Below are positions 61,775 through 64,000 of a stretch of DNA of 64,000 nt, piece after piece; within the stretch, counting starts at the first letter, position 1; each line of letters begins with the position of its first letter. The stretch is taken from NCBI GenBank assembly GCA_025526995.1, contig JAHLKG010000003.1, positions 1 through 64,000 of the forward strand, read 5' to 3'. The DNA comes from Powellomyces hirtus (Eukaryota > Chytridiomycota > Chytridiomycetes > Spizellomycetales > Powellomycetaceae). Under the pieces are notes generated by a model, which saw only the letters and a program-made list of their open reading frames with translations, had not been told where the DNA came from and did no database searches. A program made the translations under genes and the position numbers.

Positions 61775-63176
61775 CTCGACTTGTGTTGTTGGCCTTTGTT
61801 TGATGGAGTGAATTCCTTTTCCTTCTTGCCGTTCGTTGACTTCTCCCTGTGGGTCTTGCCACCCTTTTGTTTCTTAGAGGCGTCAGTGTGTGCAGCTCCT
61901 GGTCGCGTATCCGTTTCTTAGCCATGTTGGCGGCGATCCTGGATGCAGCGGCCTGTAAACTGCTCAAATCAGTTATGTTTTCTTCATTAGCCTGAACCAA
62001 GGCCGCAAGGTCTGGTAATAGCGCGTTGATGAAGTAATCCTGAAGGACGTAATCCGGTGTCTTCGGCAGAGAGAATGCCAGCATGTTGAACTGAGTTATG
62101 TACTCATCCATGCGGCCTTTGGGACGCAATTCCCGTAATTTCTGCAGCAAATCTCTAGTGTGGTTTCGTGGCGCGAAGCGCGCCAGAAGGGCGGACCTAA
62201 GACCGGTGTTGGTTCGTCCTGAATCAACGTCTTCAAAGTCATGCCACGTCGTAATTTCATTCCTTTTACTTGGGGAGAGCGACTGCCACCAAGTGTATGC
62301 CCATCCTGTGAGTTTCGTAGCCACAAAATCTACGAGAAACTTGGGCGGAACCATTTTGTACTTCACAACTGTCTCAATCTTTTCGATGAACCTTCGAAGT
62401 TTGACCATATTGGCTTCTCCATTCTAAGATCCAATATCTTTCAGCGTTCCATCCACGAAAGCCTTTGCACCTCGACTGTCGACGATTTTGGTCGTCACGC
62501 TGTGTATGCTCGATGTCGGTGATGTAGGGCGGCGTTCGATTGGAGAACGTTGGTATTCCTGTTGAGCTCCAATCTCCTGATTGTACTCTGTCCACGGTGC
62601 AGCGAACCCGTTGTTGCGAGTGGGTGATGGTGTGCGTACGCGCCGTTGCGCCGTACGCACCTGAGGGTTGACCGGGATGTTCATATCCTGATCCATGCGC
62701 CATTTCATTTGGAGCATTTCCGTTGGTTGGGCTAGAGAATTCTCAAGCCGATCTATCCTATCCACGTCCGCCTCACGCGGGCGGACATGCACGGTGTTTG
62801 CTAATTCCCCACTTGGGAATGCCGTTGGAGTACTGTAGTTGATCGTTCTGTGATCATCCGTACTGCTTGATAGGGGACGGGTATTGACCTTGCCATCGCA
62901 TCGGTCGATGTTTCGGGTACGCCCTTCCAATGCGTCGTCGCCCTCGTTGGCGTCAACACTTAAAGGCGTTGGCTCTGCCAGTGTATCGTTACTGGCAGAG
63001 TTCCCTCCATTGCTTGGTGATGTCCATTCACCAGGCACTCGTGCGCTTTTCTTTGCGGCACGTTCTACGGCTCGTTGTAGCGTATTGGACCCTGGGGTCT
63101 GTCGACCCGTTAGGCGTCTTAACATACTACAAGTGTACCGGGGGCTTGTTTCGTTGCCTACCATTTCAGGGCTCAT
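61677..63176 (-). pseudogene. Copia family 2 Gag (copy D)
   Basis: Same arrangement as copy C: N-terminal ORF 62424-63176 starting at the ATG inside the PBS, a TAG in frame, then the Gag core ORF 61677-62408 (FVATKLTGWAYTWWQSLS). The zinc-knuckle-like CWACGDNTGH segment is again out of frame with both Gag and Pol. Confidence 0.85.
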
Positions 63177-63180
63177 AACC
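63166..63180 (-). promoter_or_regulatory. Half-tRNA-iMet PBS overlapping the Gag start (copy D)
   Basis: Reverse complement of TCAGGGCTCATAACC; adjacent to the LTR. The internal ATG is the first codon of Gag, as in copy C. Confidence 0.7.
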
Positions 63181-63421
63181 TGTTGGTCTGAGAGTATCTG
63201 GGTAGATAGTTGAGGAAGCTTTCAGGGTAGTTGACTGAGCAAAACAACGAAGTAACTTCATCCCGCTCTTGTTGGAGAAAAAGAGGAAAGTCCCACCAAT
63301 ATATTAAGTATGTAAGGAAAACTACTTATATCGGAGTTGATCACGTGGGTTCACGTGATCGCGTGATATGCCCTGCGATGGCGCAGTTGTGACTCGATGA
63401 CAGAGTCTGTACGTGCTAACA
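63181..63421 (-). repeat. Copia family 2 LTR (5' of copy D)
   Basis: 241 bp, with a few single-base differences from the 3' LTR. On the minus strand GATATAAG provides the TATA-like element. Confidence 0.94.
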
Positions 63422-63426
63422 AGTAC

Positions 63427-63669
63427 TTTATTGGAAATGCAGAGGATTGGACGAATTCGAGGCAGTCTGCTTGTATTGCCTTCGTAGGGGGTTTACAGAG
63501 CTCTTCTGTAATGCAGTTGACTGTGTAGTGTTGTCAGATGCACGGAGATGTAATGCATGTGAATGTATTCTATGTCTTAAGTCTTATGGGTAATGTCTCG
63601 CTTGTTGAGCATTCTAATCTACTTTTTCTCCAATCACGTGATTGCACGTGATCCAATTAAGCTCTTAGA
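63427..63669 (-). repeat. Copia family 1 LTR relic, right piece
   Basis: Continuation of 57247-57264: TTTATTGGAAATGCAGAGGATTGG onward in two 12-base blocks, through the GATCACGTG-type dyad near 63636-63652, to AAGCTCTTA. It then stops abruptly instead of continuing to GCGTTACCGG as other family-1 LTRs do. Confidence 0.8.
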
Positions 63670-64000
63670 GCATCTTTAACGGCGGGCATTTAATTGTGGC
63701 ACAGTCAGAATTTGAAGCCCGTGGTTCACAAAGCACTGTTATAGGTGTGGTGTGAGGGTGCTATTTTGTACTAAGCGTCGCTACTTTCGTGCGCCACAGT
63801 TCATATTTGAAACCGGTCAGCTCTCAGCTTTTAAAATGAAGCCTCCCAACAGTCGGCCCCATAAAGTTGCCTTCATTATGGCAGACCCCAATATTATAAC
63901 ACGAATTGCACAGTTGATTGCTCAAAACCCGCATTCTGTTGCTGCGCAAGCTTTGCTAAAACAGAAAGCAGCCTACTTGTCCCGCCTATATATTTCCCTT
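63670..64000 (+). mobile_element. Possible 5' end of a DNA transposon
   Basis: The LTR relic breaks after TTA and is followed by GAGCATCTTTAACGGCGGGC, a terminus style seen in PIF/Harbinger-like elements, which duplicate a TWA trinucleotide. An ORF starts at 63836. The other end lies outside the window, so this is an inference. Confidence 0.35.
63836..64000 (+). CDS. ORF open at window end, 55 codons visible
   Basis: From ATG 63836 (TTTTAAAATGAAG) with no stop before the window ends. Encodes MKPPNSRPHKVAFIMADPN followed by a Gln/Ala-rich helical stretch (AQLIAQNPHSVAAQALLKQK). A second ATG lies 14 codons on (MADPNIITRIAQL). No recognised domain. If the upstream terminus is real it could be a transposase N-terminus. 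Confidence 0.4.
   Translation, partial: MKPPNSRPHKVAFIMADPNIITRIAQLIAQNPHSVAAQALLKQKAAYLSRLYISL

Larger units (their letters stand above)
57265..63421 (-). mobile_element. Ty1/copia family 2, copy D, full length
   Basis: 6157 bp, 241-bp LTRs (57265-57505 and 63181-63421), AGTAC target duplications (57260-57264 and 63422-63426). Minus orientation, inserted in an older family-1 LTR. Pol is nearly intact. Carries the same antisense ORF as copy C, here on the plus strand. Confidence 0.96.

Overview
The window looks like a left chromosome end of a filamentous fungus, most likely a basidiomycete (inference). The evidence is a C-strand CCCTAA telomere array at base 1, host introns of about 50-110 nt with GTRNGY donors and CTRAY branch sites, F-box genes, a lipoxygenase relic, chromodomain Ty3/gypsy elements and transposon decay at CpG. 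No bacterial features are seen.

Layout. 1-305 is telomere repeat joined directly to a broken Ty3/gypsy reverse transcriptase. 306-5242 is a minus-strand composite: gypsy gag-PR-RT fused in frame to the 5' half of a Ty1/copia element (family 1). 5243-26147 is the host-like segment: a decayed gypsy LTR, an EEP-nuclease-like locus, an intronless 670-aa unknown protein, an F-box/ankyrin gene, a mini F-box ORF, a short-chain dehydrogenase, a lipoxygenase pseudogene, a PhoD-like phosphatase, another F-box gene and a CHMP7/Snf7 ESCRT gene. At 26148-44156 an 18-kb nest splits a TSR3 gene (18S rRNA aminocarboxypropyltransferase): a full-length gypsy chromovirus (26153-44151, minus) that itself contains copia family-1 copy A (27267-32946, plus) and copia family-2 copy C (34215-40368, plus). 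After TSR3 come a truncated histidyl-tRNA synthetase gene and a UPF1-like helicase pseudogene split by copia copy B (47698-53401, plus). Copia family-2 copy D (57265-63421, minus) sits inside an older family-1 LTR. The window ends in what may be the start of a DNA transposon.

All five complete insertions have perfect 5-bp target duplications, so the nesting order can be read directly. Both copia families carry a chromodomain-like segment after the integrase, and both have a primer-binding site complementary to the anticodon arm of initiator tRNA-Met (half-tRNA priming as in Drosophila copia). Family 2 also carries a conserved antisense ORF next to its 3' LTR, apparently preceded by a 57-nt intron that joins it to an ATG. 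This is the best candidate here for something undescribed. Most copies have stop codons or lost catalytic residues, many explained by C-to-T changes at CpG.
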